Shown: one piece after another, positions 44,386-54,631 of the stretch
How the letters are laid out: each line of letters starts with the position of its first letter
Position numbering within the stretch: the stretch's first letter is position 1
DNA from: Chitinophaga horti
Lineage (GTDB): Bacteria > Bacteroidota > Bacteroidia > Chitinophagales > Chitinophagaceae
Assembly: GCF_022867795.2 (NCBI RefSeq)
Contig: NZ_CP107006.1
Location: 2,542,001 to 2,606,000 of the forward strand
Length of the DNA: 64,000 nucleotides
Direction of reading: 5' to 3'
The notes under the pieces: model-generated
What the model was told of the DNA's origin: nothing
The model's database searches: none
Seen by the model: only the letters and a program-made list of their open reading frames with translations
Position numbers and translations under genes: made by a program

Positions 44386-45825
44386 ATGATAACCATTTTA
44401 AAGAGCCGTGCACTAACGGCTTTGTTACTTTGCTTTACCCTGGCTGCCGCGCAGCCCCTCGCCGCAAAAGTGCGGCTCCCCTACTTCTTTGGAGACAATA
44501 TGGTGCTGCAACAACAAACAGATGCCGCCATCTGGGGTTGGGCGCAACCCGGTAGTATGGTAAAACTTACGACCTCCTGGAATAAAAAGTCGTACACGCA
44601 AAAGGCCGATGCCAATGGTAAGTGGAAGTTGAAAGTCGCTACACCCGTAGCGGGCGGACCTTACAACATTACGATTTCTGACGGCACGGCGCTCACCCTC
44701 AACAACGTATTGATCGGTGAGGTTTGGCTTTGCAGCGGGCAGTCTAACATGGATATGCCGATGAAAGGCTTTCGTGACCAGCCAATACAAGGATCGAACG
44801 ACGCTGTATTTAATAGCGCTAATGATAAGATCAGGTTGTTCAGCATGCCTCGCTCCGTACAGCTACACGCCCAGGACACGGCTAAAAGCAGCAGCTGGAA
44901 GGCCGCCAGTCCGGAATCTGTCGCTAACTTCAGTGCAGCAGGTTATTATTTCGGGCGGATATTACAGCAACGTTTAAACGTACCCGTTGGACTGGTATGC
45001 ATTACATATGGCGGGTCGCCGGCTGAAGCTTTTATGAGCGGCAAGGCACTGGAAGCATTCCCCGATATTCCTGTTCCGGTTGCAGACACCCCGAAGCTGA
45101 CTAACAAGAACGCCACTACGCTTTATAACGGTATGCTGCATCCTTTCATTGGTTACGCCATCAAAGGCTGCCTTTGGTACCAGGGCGAATCGAACGCCGA
45201 TCGCCCCGATCAGTATGAAACGTTGTTTCCCGCGATGGTAAAGTCCTGGCGCGAAGAGTTCGGGATTGGCGACTTCCCTTTCTATTTTGTACAGATTGCG
45301 CCCTTCCGTTACACGACGCTGCCTGATGCGGAACAAGGAAAACGTAATTCCGCTTACCTCCGCGACGCACAACGTAAAGCGGCGCATGCCATTCCGAACA
45401 GTGGCATGGTCGTAGTCATGGATGTGCCGGATGAAAAGAATATTCACCCTGCAAACAAAGAAGTAATCGGCAAACGTTTTGCCTATATGGCTTTGGCGAA
45501 AACCTATGGACACAAAGGTTTTGGCTACACCAGCCCGGATTTCGATTCGCTGTTGGTAAATGGGAATACTGCCACGATCAAATTTAAAGATGCGCCCAAC
45601 GGGCTCACTTCATTTGGAAAACCATTGCAAGGTTTCGAGGTCGCCGGTGCGGACAAAAAATTCTATCCCGCGAAAGCGGTGATCAAAACCGGCACCGTGC
45701 AAGTGTCAGCGGCGGAGGTAGCTACACCAGTGGCCGTACGTTATGCGTTCAGGGATTTCACTGTTGGTGATCTGTTTAGCACAGAAGGTTTCCCAGTATC
45801 GAGTTTCCGGACAGATAACTGGTAG
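44386..45825 (+). CDS. Sialate O-acetylesterase-type SGNH esterase
   Basis: A 479-aa exported esterase (signal peptide ending PLAA-KVRLP). The SGNH hydrolase core has the nucleophile in LCSGQSNMDMPM at about 110, WYQGESNADRP at about 265 and PANKEVIGKR near the C-terminal His region (NIHPANK). The N-terminal part has an Ig-like sandwich. Family members remove acetyl groups from sialic acids or plant-polysaccharide sugars; here acetylated pectin is more likely than sialic acid given the neighbours. It follows the AraC gene on the same strand. Confidence 0.88.
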   Translation: MITILKSRALTALLLCFTLAAAQPLAAKVRLPYFFGDNMVLQQQTDAAIWGWAQPGSMVKLTTSWNKKSYTQKADANGKWKLKVATPVAGGPYNITISDGTALTLNNVLIGEVWLCSGQSNMDMPMKGFRDQPIQGSNDAVFNSANDKIRLFSMPRSVQLHAQDTAKSSSWKAASPESVANFSAAGYYFGRILQQRLNVPVGLVCITYGGSPAEAFMSGKALEAFPDIPVPVADTPKLTNKNATTLYNGMLHPFIGYAIKGCLWYQGESNADRPDQYETLFPAMVKSWREEFGIGDFPFYFVQIAPFRYTTLPDAEQGKRNSAYLRDAQRKAAHAIPNSGMVVVMDVPDEKNIHPANKEVIGKRFAYMALAKTYGHKGFGYTSPDFDSLLVNGNTATIKFKDAPNGLTSFGKPLQGFEVAGADKKFYPAKAVIKTGTVQVSAAEVATPVAVRYAFRDFTVGDLFSTEGFPVSSFRTDNW

Positions 45826-45837
45826 TATATTTTTCGG

Positions 45838-45866
45838 ATAGCGTGGGAGTGAATCTCCCACGCTAT
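45838..45866. terminator. Bidirectional stem-loop terminator
   Basis: A perfect 12-bp stem (45838-45849 with 45855-45866, loop TGAAT) between the convergent esterase and DUF5703 genes, T-rich on the right and ending in TCCGAAAAAT on the minus-strand side. It is the boundary of the plus- and minus-strand halves of the locus. Confidence 0.85.
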
Positions 45867-45868
45867 TC

Positions 45869-48148
45869 TTATTTGAGCATCACCTCTACGCGGTGCGCCT
45901 CCGTTGCGGGCTCCACTTGCAGGTAGACGACCTTTCCATCTTTGAGTGTTGCTTCCACCGTTGTTTGTCGGGGTGCGTGTAGTTTGAAGTGGACATCCTT
46001 ATCTCCCGGCCAGCCTGGGAATAGCAGGATACGATCTCCGTCCGTCTGCAACAGCATTTCCTGTAAACCGATCATCCCGCTGCCACCCCAGTTGTGATCG
46101 GGCGCCCAGTCGAAACCCGGGCCCCAGAATGCCGGGAAACGGCGGCTGCTATTTTGCAGTTTTAAGGCCGTCAGGCGCCAGGCTTCCTCCCGCAGGCCCA
46201 GGCGGGCAGCCCAGATGTTATCCTGTTTCCAACCAACATGACTGCGGAATTTAATGACGCTCGTGTCTTGGTGCCAGGTATTGAGTGCGGTATCCAGTCC
46301 GGGTTTGCCGACTCCATACATTCCCCAGGGGAATACCGGGTACAGCTGTGGCGATTCTACATTATTGATGCGCTCCCAACTTTTGGCGGGGGCAATGGTC
46401 GTATGGCCATCAATTTGAGTGTAAGCTATCGGTGGGATGCGTTGGAGGAATTGCTGCCACTTCAGCCGGGCTGTATCGTTCGCCAACACATTCACCAAAC
46501 CTTTTGTGACCGTTGTTAGGGCGGCGATGGTGGAACTGGCGTTGTACGCCATCTTGTAAGTTTCCGCCGCGCTGCCAGGATACAGTACTAACTTGCCGTT
46601 CCCGTCGAGCGCTTTGCTGCCACGTTTGCGGGCAAGGTACTGGTAGTGTTCATCGAAGAATTGCAGGCAGCTTTCGATGAAGGGGATGGTGCGCGGGTCC
46701 AGCTTGCCGGTGTAACGTTGCCGTTCGAGCATCATGAGGCAAAACTCCAGCACCGTGTCCCACTCATATTCCAGCCAGGCGTTGAACTCCATCCCAGGAT
46801 CGTACCCGGCAGGGCGTTTCTGGCCGTATTCGGCGAAGTTGGGCAGACCGAAGTTTTCCATCTGCTCCGTAAAACAAGCACCGTCGTGATTCCAATAAAC
46901 TTTTGACCGAAGTTCCGCGGTGCGTTGTATGCGATAGTAAAATTCAAAATGCGCCTGCATCATGTCCCAGTCGCCGGAGCGTATCATCGGGAAGTACACC
47001 AGTCGCTGGTTCTGCATAGTGTGCAGTCCGCCGCCCCAGTTGCGATAGTCTGGCGTGAGTTTCATGGCCGTGTCGGTATACACCGGATCGACGGTTAACA
47101 GGCCGCCGTTAAACTTCGTTGGCCAGTTACCGTAAGCATTACACGCAAGCATGTAGCGGAACAGCTGATAGTTGCGGCCTACCTGCCAGGCGGTGCTGTC
47201 TTTCTTGCCCGGATCAATCTCTATAAAACTACGCTGCCAGAAAGCCTGCCACCATTGACGATTTAGCGTTGCGCTTCGTTTATCGGTTACTGTTAATTTC
47301 TGCAATGTTTGCCGCCAGGCGCTTACATCGTTCGTTTGAGCCGTATGCAGCGCGAGGTGCAGCTGGTGGCTTTTAGCGGCCTGTTTAGAGATGAGCCGCC
47401 ATCCTTTAAAGTCGGTATTCGCGTAAACGCCTTCGTACGTGCCGGACGGGATGAAGGCATCTCCGTAGAACAGGCCGCCGAAAGCGAGTTTTTTTAAGGG
47501 ATTATACAGGCTGTCTTTGACCGGCTGCAGCTGTTGTTGCGCCACCGTGGCATCGAAGATCGTGGAGTCGCTATTGTGATGCACGAATAGTACGCCTCCT
47601 TTCTCAAACGTTACCGAATCTTTCCGGATGATGTTATTCTTCGGTGCTGCCCACTTCCAGGAGTTACCGAAGTTTTCGCGGGATGCTACTGCCCTGTCGC
47701 GGTAACGCCAGCTTTCATAGCCCGCGTCTACTTTTATTTGTTGATTCGATTTGATGGAAATATGCGCTACCGGCTGATGTACGTCGGCCCATATCTGAAC
47801 GGTCGCCTGCGTGCCTTTGTGTTTGCCAGATATGCTCACATAGCCTTCCTGTAAATGCAACTCCTGCCGAAAGTCCTCTCCTTCGAATGGATTCGGAGTA
47901 AGGCGGATACGCAGGCGGCCGGCTTTCATTAACCCGTTATGTTCATCGAAGCTGCCACTGCGGGCGGCGTAGATGAGTAACTCTCCCTTTTCCACCCACA
48001 CGTTCATCCCGATATCGCCACCACCGCAGGGCATGGAGGCGCCTGCATGGTCACTGGGACTATGCCATACGATATTATAGGATGGATCTGCCTGTGCAAA
48101 TGCAGTTCCGCAGAAAAGCATGCTTAACAGGAAAAGGATTTTTGTCAT
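45869..48148 (-). CDS. DUF5703 glycoside-hydrolase-like protein
   Basis: A 759-aa exported protein (signal peptide ending TAFA-QADP). Residues about 20-270 match the DUF5703 pattern: NIVWHSPSDHAGASMPCGGGD, IGMNVWVEKGELLIYAARSGS, LRIRLTPNPFEGEDFRQELHL. The remainder is an alpha/alpha-toroid-like hydrolase fold with RNWGGGLHTMQNQRLVYFPMI, YWNHDGACFTEQMENFGLPN and NHNWGGSGMIGLQEMLL, resembling GH95-type enzymes. It is likely a glycosidase of a rhamnose- or galactose-containing polymer. Its ATG overlaps the GH106 stop by 4 bp. Confidence 0.78.
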   Translation of the reverse strand: MTKILFLLSMLFCGTAFAQADPSYNIVWHSPSDHAGASMPCGGGDIGMNVWVEKGELLIYAARSGSFDEHNGLMKAGRLRIRLTPNPFEGEDFRQELHLQEGYVSISGKHKGTQATVQIWADVHQPVAHISIKSNQQIKVDAGYESWRYRDRAVASRENFGNSWKWAAPKNNIIRKDSVTFEKGGVLFVHHNSDSTIFDATVAQQQLQPVKDSLYNPLKKLAFGGLFYGDAFIPSGTYEGVYANTDFKGWRLISKQAAKSHQLHLALHTAQTNDVSAWRQTLQKLTVTDKRSATLNRQWWQAFWQRSFIEIDPGKKDSTAWQVGRNYQLFRYMLACNAYGNWPTKFNGGLLTVDPVYTDTAMKLTPDYRNWGGGLHTMQNQRLVYFPMIRSGDWDMMQAHFEFYYRIQRTAELRSKVYWNHDGACFTEQMENFGLPNFAEYGQKRPAGYDPGMEFNAWLEYEWDTVLEFCLMMLERQRYTGKLDPRTIPFIESCLQFFDEHYQYLARKRGSKALDGNGKLVLYPGSAAETYKMAYNASSTIAALTTVTKGLVNVLANDTARLKWQQFLQRIPPIAYTQIDGHTTIAPAKSWERINNVESPQLYPVFPWGMYGVGKPGLDTALNTWHQDTSVIKFRSHVGWKQDNIWAARLGLREEAWRLTALKLQNSSRRFPAFWGPGFDWAPDHNWGGSGMIGLQEMLLQTDGDRILLFPGWPGDKDVHFKLHAPRQTTVEATLKDGKVVYLQVEPATEAHRVEVMLK

Positions 48149-51100
48149 CTTATGTCGAGTTGCACTTTCCCGGTGATGCCAGCAGGCAGTAATGGCTGGT
48201 CTTTCAGCCGGAAAGGAGCGGTGGTGTACGTTACTTTTTTTGCACCGGGCAGTTGATCACCAATCAGGCGATTGTGCCAGGTGTTACTTACTTCTATCTC
48301 AATTTGATTGTCGCCTTTTCGCACCGCATTCGTCACATCCAGCTCGTAGGGCGGCGTCCAGAGCGTGCCGCAGTCTACGCCGTTGATGCGCACGGTAGCG
48401 ATATTGAATATACTATCTATTTCCAGGAAGATGCGTTTTTCGTTGGGCATGGATTGCAGCGTGAATGCTTGCGTATATTTTGCCGTGCCTGAATAGTATC
48501 GTACGCGCGGATCGTCAGCCTGCGACCAGGATTTGAGGACGGGCATCGTTACCGCAGTTGCTGGTCCGCCGTAGGCTGTGTCGAAATGAACGCGCCAACT
48601 GCCTGATAGCGGAATTTGAACATCATTACCGCTGCGATCGACGTTCGCCCTGGCATTGCTTTGATGTGGCATTCCCACAGCACTTCCGGTAACGGCGCTC
48701 GTCCTAACATTGCCTGTAGCGGAAACTTCACCCCGTTTGGTACCGACACCTTGCCGTACGACCAGGAAAAGCGACTGCGCAGCTGCCATCTGCAAACGAA
48801 TGCGTTGATCCGCACCAACACCGACCGAACGTATGCTGCCATCTACCGGATCCATCACCTCTACCACGCTGCCCGTTGCCCGCAGCGACAGGACGAACAG
48901 TTGGGCGCTGTCTTCCTGGTTCGATATGAAGTAGATGTCGGCATCGCTTGTGGCCCGGTGCGTCCAGGCAAAACGGCCGCCTGTATTATGACGCTCCACG
49001 TCTCTTTTTACGGGCAGCGTTGTCGCCATGTATGGAAGCTGGATAAACTTCCCCTTCCCGGTGTTTGCTATCAAATCTGCAAACACCTGTTTTACGGCGG
49101 CATCTTTGTCTTTGATGCCGATGCCTGTAACCGGCGTTTTCGTATCCATCAAGACAGTAGCCCCTTCGCGCACCAGCCTGGCGAGTTGTTTTGCGGATGT
49201 GACCGACCAAAGTCCGGCGTCGGCCTGTAAAGGATGGACCAGCGGAAATACCAGCACCGTGTAACTCGCGCCACCCGGCAACACCACGCGGCCGTTCTTC
49301 ACGGTCATTTGCATCAGCACGTCCGGGTTAAAAGAATCATACTGATAGCCGTTGAGCGCATTCACCCAATCCTCCGGATCAGCCATGTTTGCTGAGTGGT
49401 TAACGCCTGCCGGTTTCGTGCGCAAAGGCTGGCCGTCATTCGCCAGGCGCTTTTGTTCCGTAGTCATTCTTTCAGGCCCAAACAGCCCAGGTAAACTGCT
49501 CACTAACCTGTCGGGCAGCAAAGCGCGGCGAGGCAGTTGTTCGCCGGCGAATACGGCTATATCCGTCACCGGCCGCCCCAGTTGTAACAGGGACTGGCAG
49601 CGCGCGAGGTAAGCTATCCACGCCTTACTTTGTTTAAACCAGGTTTGATCACGTTGATAGTAAAGCCCGACGCCGTCCAGCGTCATGCCGGGCTTTTTTT
49701 CCGTCCAGGGATTATGTGTGAATACGTGAATGACCATCTTATTAATGCCCAACGCAAAGTTGCGGTCACCTACGATCTTAAGATTGCCGGGGTGCTCGCC
49801 CCAGTTCATACGCACAGAAGTAAAGGATTCCGCGGCGATAACGTTTTTACCATAGATACGGCCGCCACTGATCGCATCGAGCATATCGTTCGGCTTGTCG
49901 TGCGTCGGGCTATTCAGCCAAAACTCACCCATGGGCAAATCTGCATGCTGGTAGTGCAACAGGTTATCGCTCTGCATAACCGGAGCCACGCTCTCCATAC
50001 TGATTTCGCAACCTTTTGCATGGGCACGGGCGGCCAATGTTTTATAAAACACATCGCGCACAAGTTCCGCGATCGTTCGGCGCACATCATACAACACCTT
50101 TTCTGCCATGGCTGCACTCCCTACCGGGATGCCCGCCATTACTGGCAGGTACGGCATCAGGTCATAACCACGGCGTTTGCGAAATTCGGCTGGAAAGGTG
50201 GCCGACCAGTTCTGGCTGCCGCACTCCCAGCTATCAATGTGAAAGTATTTAAGCACATCTTTGGCGACCCCAGGATCAGTTTTAGCGAATGCCTGTCCGA
50301 ACCAGCTGTCGAATTGCAGGTTGATGGCGGCTTCACTGAACTTATCGCATTCCAGTCCACTAGCAGCACCGCCCGTAGCATTACGATGCCCGGTAGATGT
50401 ATGCCCGATGCGTAATATCACCCAATCGCCGGGCGGCGGCGTCCAATGCAGGCGGCCGTCGTTATCGAGTTTGGCGTCGAGTTTTCGCACCTGGCTTAGC
50501 GGCACCGCCTCTTTTTCGGGAATTTGCGTTGTGGTGGTAGTATGCGCTACGCGCCACATGCTGCCATTTTTTGCCTCGTATTGATGGATCTGCGATTCAT
50601 CACTTAGATAGATACCCGTTACTTTCAGGGACGGTTTCCATTTCGCAGCATCGAGGTCTTCTGCGCCTGGCTCCGTGCCGGACTTATCATACACGAAACG
50701 GAAATAAGAAGCGGTAGTGGGCGGAATAGCAAAGGTATAATCGATGCCTGTTTCCTGCCATCCATGTCGCGGTGGGTCGAGGCGGGTGATATGGCGGAAG
50801 TTGATACCGTCATCGCTGGCTTGCAGCATCAGTCTCAAAGCCTGAAACGTATTGCCTCCCGTACGAATCATGAGTGAACGTAAAGTGAATGGGTCTGTAT
50901 ACCGATATTGGATCCAGCATGTGGAGTCACAGCGGAAAGAGCTGGTTTGAGGAGTGGCGAGGAATTGTGCAGGCGTGCCGTTGCTCGTAGTTACCACTGG
51001 CTGTTGCTTGCGGACCGTATGCGCTAAAGGATATGCATATACGGCAATGTCTATATAGAAACCCTCACGATGTTCCGGTTTCGGAAGATAAATAGCGTTA

Positions 51101-51540
51101 TTACCCCCACGTACATACGTTTTGGTCCATACGAGTTGCTGCATCGATTGCTCCGGCTTTATCCACGGACCGCCGCCTAGTGCAAAGCCGTCACTGAAGT
51201 GCATGCCGATCTTGAGTTGCAGGCGCTTTGCTTCCTGCATGGCGTAACGTACCATTTCCCACCATTCGGGTGAGAGTTGCCTTACCGTCGGGGCAAAAGG
51301 AACTCTTGAGGAAGTGTCTTTGATGGGCATGAGATAGGCACCGGCAATACCGGCTTCGCGCATCGCTTCCAGGTCGGCTTTGATACCTGCTTTTGATACG
51401 GCACCATGCATCCAGTACCAGAATACCCAGGGGCGTGCCGCTTCTGGCGGCTGGCGGAATACGGCTTCCGGCGACTGCGCGGAGGCAGTCAGCATGGCGA
51501 ACAGACAGCCTATCAAACTAAAAAAATACTTTCCTTTCAT
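48145..51540 (-). CDS. GH106 alpha-L-rhamnosidase
   Basis: A 1131-aa exported enzyme (signal peptide ending TASA-QSPE). GH106 features: PWVFWYWMHGAVSKAGIKADL at about 37-57, GAYLMPIKD at 67-75, KIGMHFSDGFALGGGPW at 107-123, EYLNDWECGS-like HIDSWECGSQNW near 435, and a C-terminal jelly-roll (RIFLEIDSIFNIATVRING...NTWHNRLIGD). GH106 enzymes release L-rhamnose from rhamnogalacturonans. The enzyme acts at the cell surface or in the periplasm. It starts 2 bp after the GH43-like gene and overlaps the DUF5703 gene by 4 bp. Confidence 0.92.
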   Translation of the reverse strand: MKGKYFFSLIGCLFAMLTASAQSPEAVFRQPPEAARPWVFWYWMHGAVSKAGIKADLEAMREAGIAGAYLMPIKDTSSRVPFAPTVRQLSPEWWEMVRYAMQEAKRLQLKIGMHFSDGFALGGGPWIKPEQSMQQLVWTKTYVRGGNNAIYLPKPEHREGFYIDIAVYAYPLAHTVRKQQPVVTTSNGTPAQFLATPQTSSFRCDSTCWIQYRYTDPFTLRSLMIRTGGNTFQALRLMLQASDDGINFRHITRLDPPRHGWQETGIDYTFAIPPTTASYFRFVYDKSGTEPGAEDLDAAKWKPSLKVTGIYLSDESQIHQYEAKNGSMWRVAHTTTTTQIPEKEAVPLSQVRKLDAKLDNDGRLHWTPPPGDWVILRIGHTSTGHRNATGGAASGLECDKFSEAAINLQFDSWFGQAFAKTDPGVAKDVLKYFHIDSWECGSQNWSATFPAEFRKRRGYDLMPYLPVMAGIPVGSAAMAEKVLYDVRRTIAELVRDVFYKTLAARAHAKGCEISMESVAPVMQSDNLLHYQHADLPMGEFWLNSPTHDKPNDMLDAISGGRIYGKNVIAAESFTSVRMNWGEHPGNLKIVGDRNFALGINKMVIHVFTHNPWTEKKPGMTLDGVGLYYQRDQTWFKQSKAWIAYLARCQSLLQLGRPVTDIAVFAGEQLPRRALLPDRLVSSLPGLFGPERMTTEQKRLANDGQPLRTKPAGVNHSANMADPEDWVNALNGYQYDSFNPDVLMQMTVKNGRVVLPGGASYTVLVFPLVHPLQADAGLWSVTSAKQLARLVREGATVLMDTKTPVTGIGIKDKDAAVKQVFADLIANTGKGKFIQLPYMATTLPVKRDVERHNTGGRFAWTHRATSDADIYFISNQEDSAQLFVLSLRATGSVVEVMDPVDGSIRSVGVGADQRIRLQMAAAQSLFLVVRQGVGTKRGEVSATGNVRTSAVTGSAVGMPHQSNARANVDRSGNDVQIPLSGSWRVHFDTAYGGPATAVTMPVLKSWSQADDPRVRYYSGTAKYTQAFTLQSMPNEKRIFLEIDSIFNIATVRINGVDCGTLWTPPYELDVTNAVRKGDNQIEIEVSNTWHNRLIGDQLPGAKKVTYTTAPFRLKDQPLLPAGITGKVQLDIR

Positions 51541-51542
51541 GC

Positions 51543-52630
51543 CTACAGTTTACTACTGCCTTTATCTTTGGAGGTGGCGACCGCAATCCCTCTCCTGTCC
51601 TTCTTATCCACGGCGCAATAAAAATGATATACAATGCCATTGTGCTTTACGACGAAGCTTTTATGCGCATACTTATCATCGAATGGCGCAGAGGGGCGGA
51701 TCAGGTCTTCCCCCTGCCAATCGGTCCAATGTACGAGATCGTAACTGCAGGCGAAACGGTTGAACGCATCTTTGCGGCCTTCCCAGAATGCACCGAAGTA
51801 AAACATCACCCACAAATCACCCATCTTTTGTAAGACCGCATCACCTGTAAGGCCTATCCTGTGGTGCATCACCGGTTCTATACCAAAACGTTTCCAATGC
51901 ACCATATCGTCAGAAACAGCCATTCCTATTCGCTCGAACCAGCGCCACTTAGGCGTATTGTTGCTCGTATCCCCGTTTGCGTTATAATACATTACAAACG
52001 GGTGACCGGTGTTTTCTTTTCGTCCCATATCACACTCGACTTGTACAGCTTTTTATTCTCCCACCAGCGAACGTCCGCATCCGCAGCTTTCAAAACCGGC
52101 GCTGGCAAACGCTGCCACTCATGCGGCTTCGTTATGTCCCGGGAGGTATTGGCCATACCGATTGACAACACACCTGTCTCATACCCTCTCTCCTTGCCGC
52201 CGATATAACTCATCCAATACTTTCCGTTGAACTTGTTCAATTTATAGGAACCTCCCCATTTCGGATCCTGTAAGGCAATGTAACCAGCCTTCTGATGAAC
52301 GTCCCATTCGCTGCCCGTGCTATCCGAGAAAGATAACAGGCGGCCGAGGTTCGTCCACTGAAGCAGATCGCTGCTCTTTGCCAGCCAGGTTTCGTAACCC
52401 CGGCCGTCAAAAACGATGTAGGTCATGTACCATGATTTACCCTGCTTAAACACAGACGGACAATCCGCCAGCCGACCACTGTCGGGTGCGATTACCAATC
52501 CATACTTAAAAGGCGTTTTCACCTCCTCGTACACCTCCTGCATTCTTTCCAGGGACACGTCCCGGTGCTGGCCCTGGGCGCCTGCCATGAAAAACAGGCA
52601 AATGATCGTCCAATATCTTCTCATGTTCAT
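51543..52630 (-). CDS. GH43-like five-blade propeller protein, frameshifted
   Basis: An exported propeller protein (signal peptide from the ATG at 52630, with ATGA overlap to GH127). The first frame has GLVIAPDSGRLADCPSVFKQ, SWYMTYIVFDGRGYETWLA, YWMSYIGG and KSSVIWDEKK; the second (up to 52028) continues GHPFVMYYNANGDT and VHWTDWQGEDLIRP, KSFVVKHNGIVYHFYCAV. They join at about 52012-52020 with one more A (minus strand) in the A-run. The joined product is about 360 aa with a fold related to GH43/GH32-type enzymes. Substrate is unknown; the locus suggests an arabinose- or galactose-linked unit. Confidence 0.78.
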
Positions 52631-54631
52631 CGCTTTAAAGGTAACCAAACTGCCATATCCGACCGTCCCCTGTTTGCCCAGGCATAATACGGAATAAGTG
52701 TGACGCTGACAGGTTGCAGGCTGGTATTCAATTCCCGATACAAAGTTTCCCTCCAGTTATCGGCCGGGCGGCGTTGTGCCCTGCCTACCAATGACATCAC
52801 CGACCCATTTTCGATACGCGCGGGCTTTACCTCAAATTTAATATCAGCCGGGATAATAATGTCTGCCACCTTCACCTCCTGCTGATCCACAGATTCAACG
52901 CAATAAACGACAGGGCCACGTTTCACCGCTACCTGGTTACGGGTTTCTTCTACGAGCGGATGCGATTCGATGAGCGTTGCAGGCATCTCCATCACCAGCT
53001 CTATCCGCTTCGCCCGGCTTCCAGCGCCGTTTTAACGCCTGGTACCCGTTCGATACCTGTTTGGGCTGCGCCTGTCCGTTTACCCGTAAGCTATACTGCC
53101 TGCACCAGCCCGGAATCCGGAATAACACACTGTATTCTTTGGCAGGCGCGTCTTTGACATCCAGACTAACTTTTCCATCCCAGGGATAATTACTCACCTG
53201 CTCCAACCGCATGCCGGTGGATTTATCGTTGAATATATTGCCGCCATACAGATTCACGTACAGCTCATTCTCCCCTACGCTGTATACATAATCATTCACC
53301 TCCGCGATCGTGCGCACCGTATTGGGCGGGCAGCAATTCGATTTGCTGATGTAGGGAATGCGGCCGCCCTCCCAACGCAAATGGTAGGGATAGTCAGCCG
53401 ATGCGGCCAGGGGATTGGTGTAGAAGTACTTTCCGCCATCCAAACTCACGCCGCTCAACACGCTGTTATATAATGCCAGTTCCAATACGTCGATATACTT
53501 TGCGTCCCCTGTAACGAGGAACATGCGCCAGTTCCAGAGCATGTTGCCGATATTGGCACAGGTCTCGTTATGGGCACTATGATTAGGGAGCTGGAAATCT
53601 CGTCCATAGGCCTGGTGTACACGTTGTACTGTGTCGGGATTGTACGCCGTACCATCCACCGAAACGCCATCATACAAAGCGCCGCAGCCTCCGGTCACAT
53701 ACATTTTACTGTTCACGACATTATGCCACATCTTCTCGAGCGGCCGCCAAAGGCTGCTGTCGCCGGTTTCTGCGAAGACGTCGGCCACACCGGCGAACAG
53801 GTAGTTTGCTCTTACAGCGTGCCCTACCACCTTTTGCATATCCCGGAAAGGCGCGCGATCGCTGTTATCGTCCGTACCTTCCACCGTGCCGCGAATGTCG
53901 ATGAGTTTAACGACCAGGTCAAGGTATCGTTTATCGTTCGTGGTGCGGTAAAGTTCTGTTAAGCCCATGTAGTGTGAGGGGCAGATGGCATTGCGGGCTT
54001 GCTCAGGACTTGCCGTGTTGTAGAACCCGATGAGGAAGTCAGCCGCTTTGCGGGCGACCGTAAGCAAGGACGTGTCGCTTGTGGCGCGGTAATGCACACA
54101 GGCGGCCGTCATCAGGTGACCAAAATTATAGGCCTCGAAACTCAGCTTATCATCGAACGATTGCTGTTTGCCTGTTTTTCTTTGCTCAATGATGTTCTTC
54201 GTGTAAATGTACCCGTTATCCCGCTGCGCTTTTGCAATCACTGATATCGCCGTATCCATCCAGGACTTGAGGCGATTGTCGCGGGTGACCGCATATACCG
54301 CGGCTACCGATTCCAATGTCTTATAAAAGTCGCCATCGTGAAAGGACGGGCCGCGAAACCGGCCGGTATCCAAGCCGGCAGCTACCTTGAAATTTTTAAA
54401 CGCATAACACATCGTTTCGCTGGTATACGTTTGCCACAGCTGGGGCATCATGGCGTCGCGGCATACGGCGAAACGGTCGGCCCAAAAGCCTTTCGTCCAC
54501 CTCACAGCCTGCATATCAGGGGAATGCAGTTTAGCGTGCGGGCTGGCGCTTGTATTCACCAACCCTCCCTGCGCGAGGCTCGTGAGGCCATAGCAGCACA
54601 TCATCACTGTTATCATGTATCTTCTCATCAT
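52627..54631 (-). CDS. GH127 beta-L-arabinofuranosidase (DUF1680), frameshifted near the C-terminus
   Basis: A GH127 enzyme of about 667 aa after correction (signal peptide ending LAQG). Catalytic motifs are HNETCA at about 355-360 and KSNCCPPN at about 430-437, where the zinc-bound Cys is the nucleophile and Glu is the acid. The alpha/alpha toroid carries FHDGDFYKTLESVAAVYA, NYLFAGVADVF. The frame changes at about 53005-53011 after RRWKPG; removing one base (GAAGCGG to GAGCGG on the minus strand) restores the family sequence ERIELVMEMPATLIE and VKRGPVVYCVES. It overlaps the GH78 gene by 4 bp. Confidence 0.85.
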
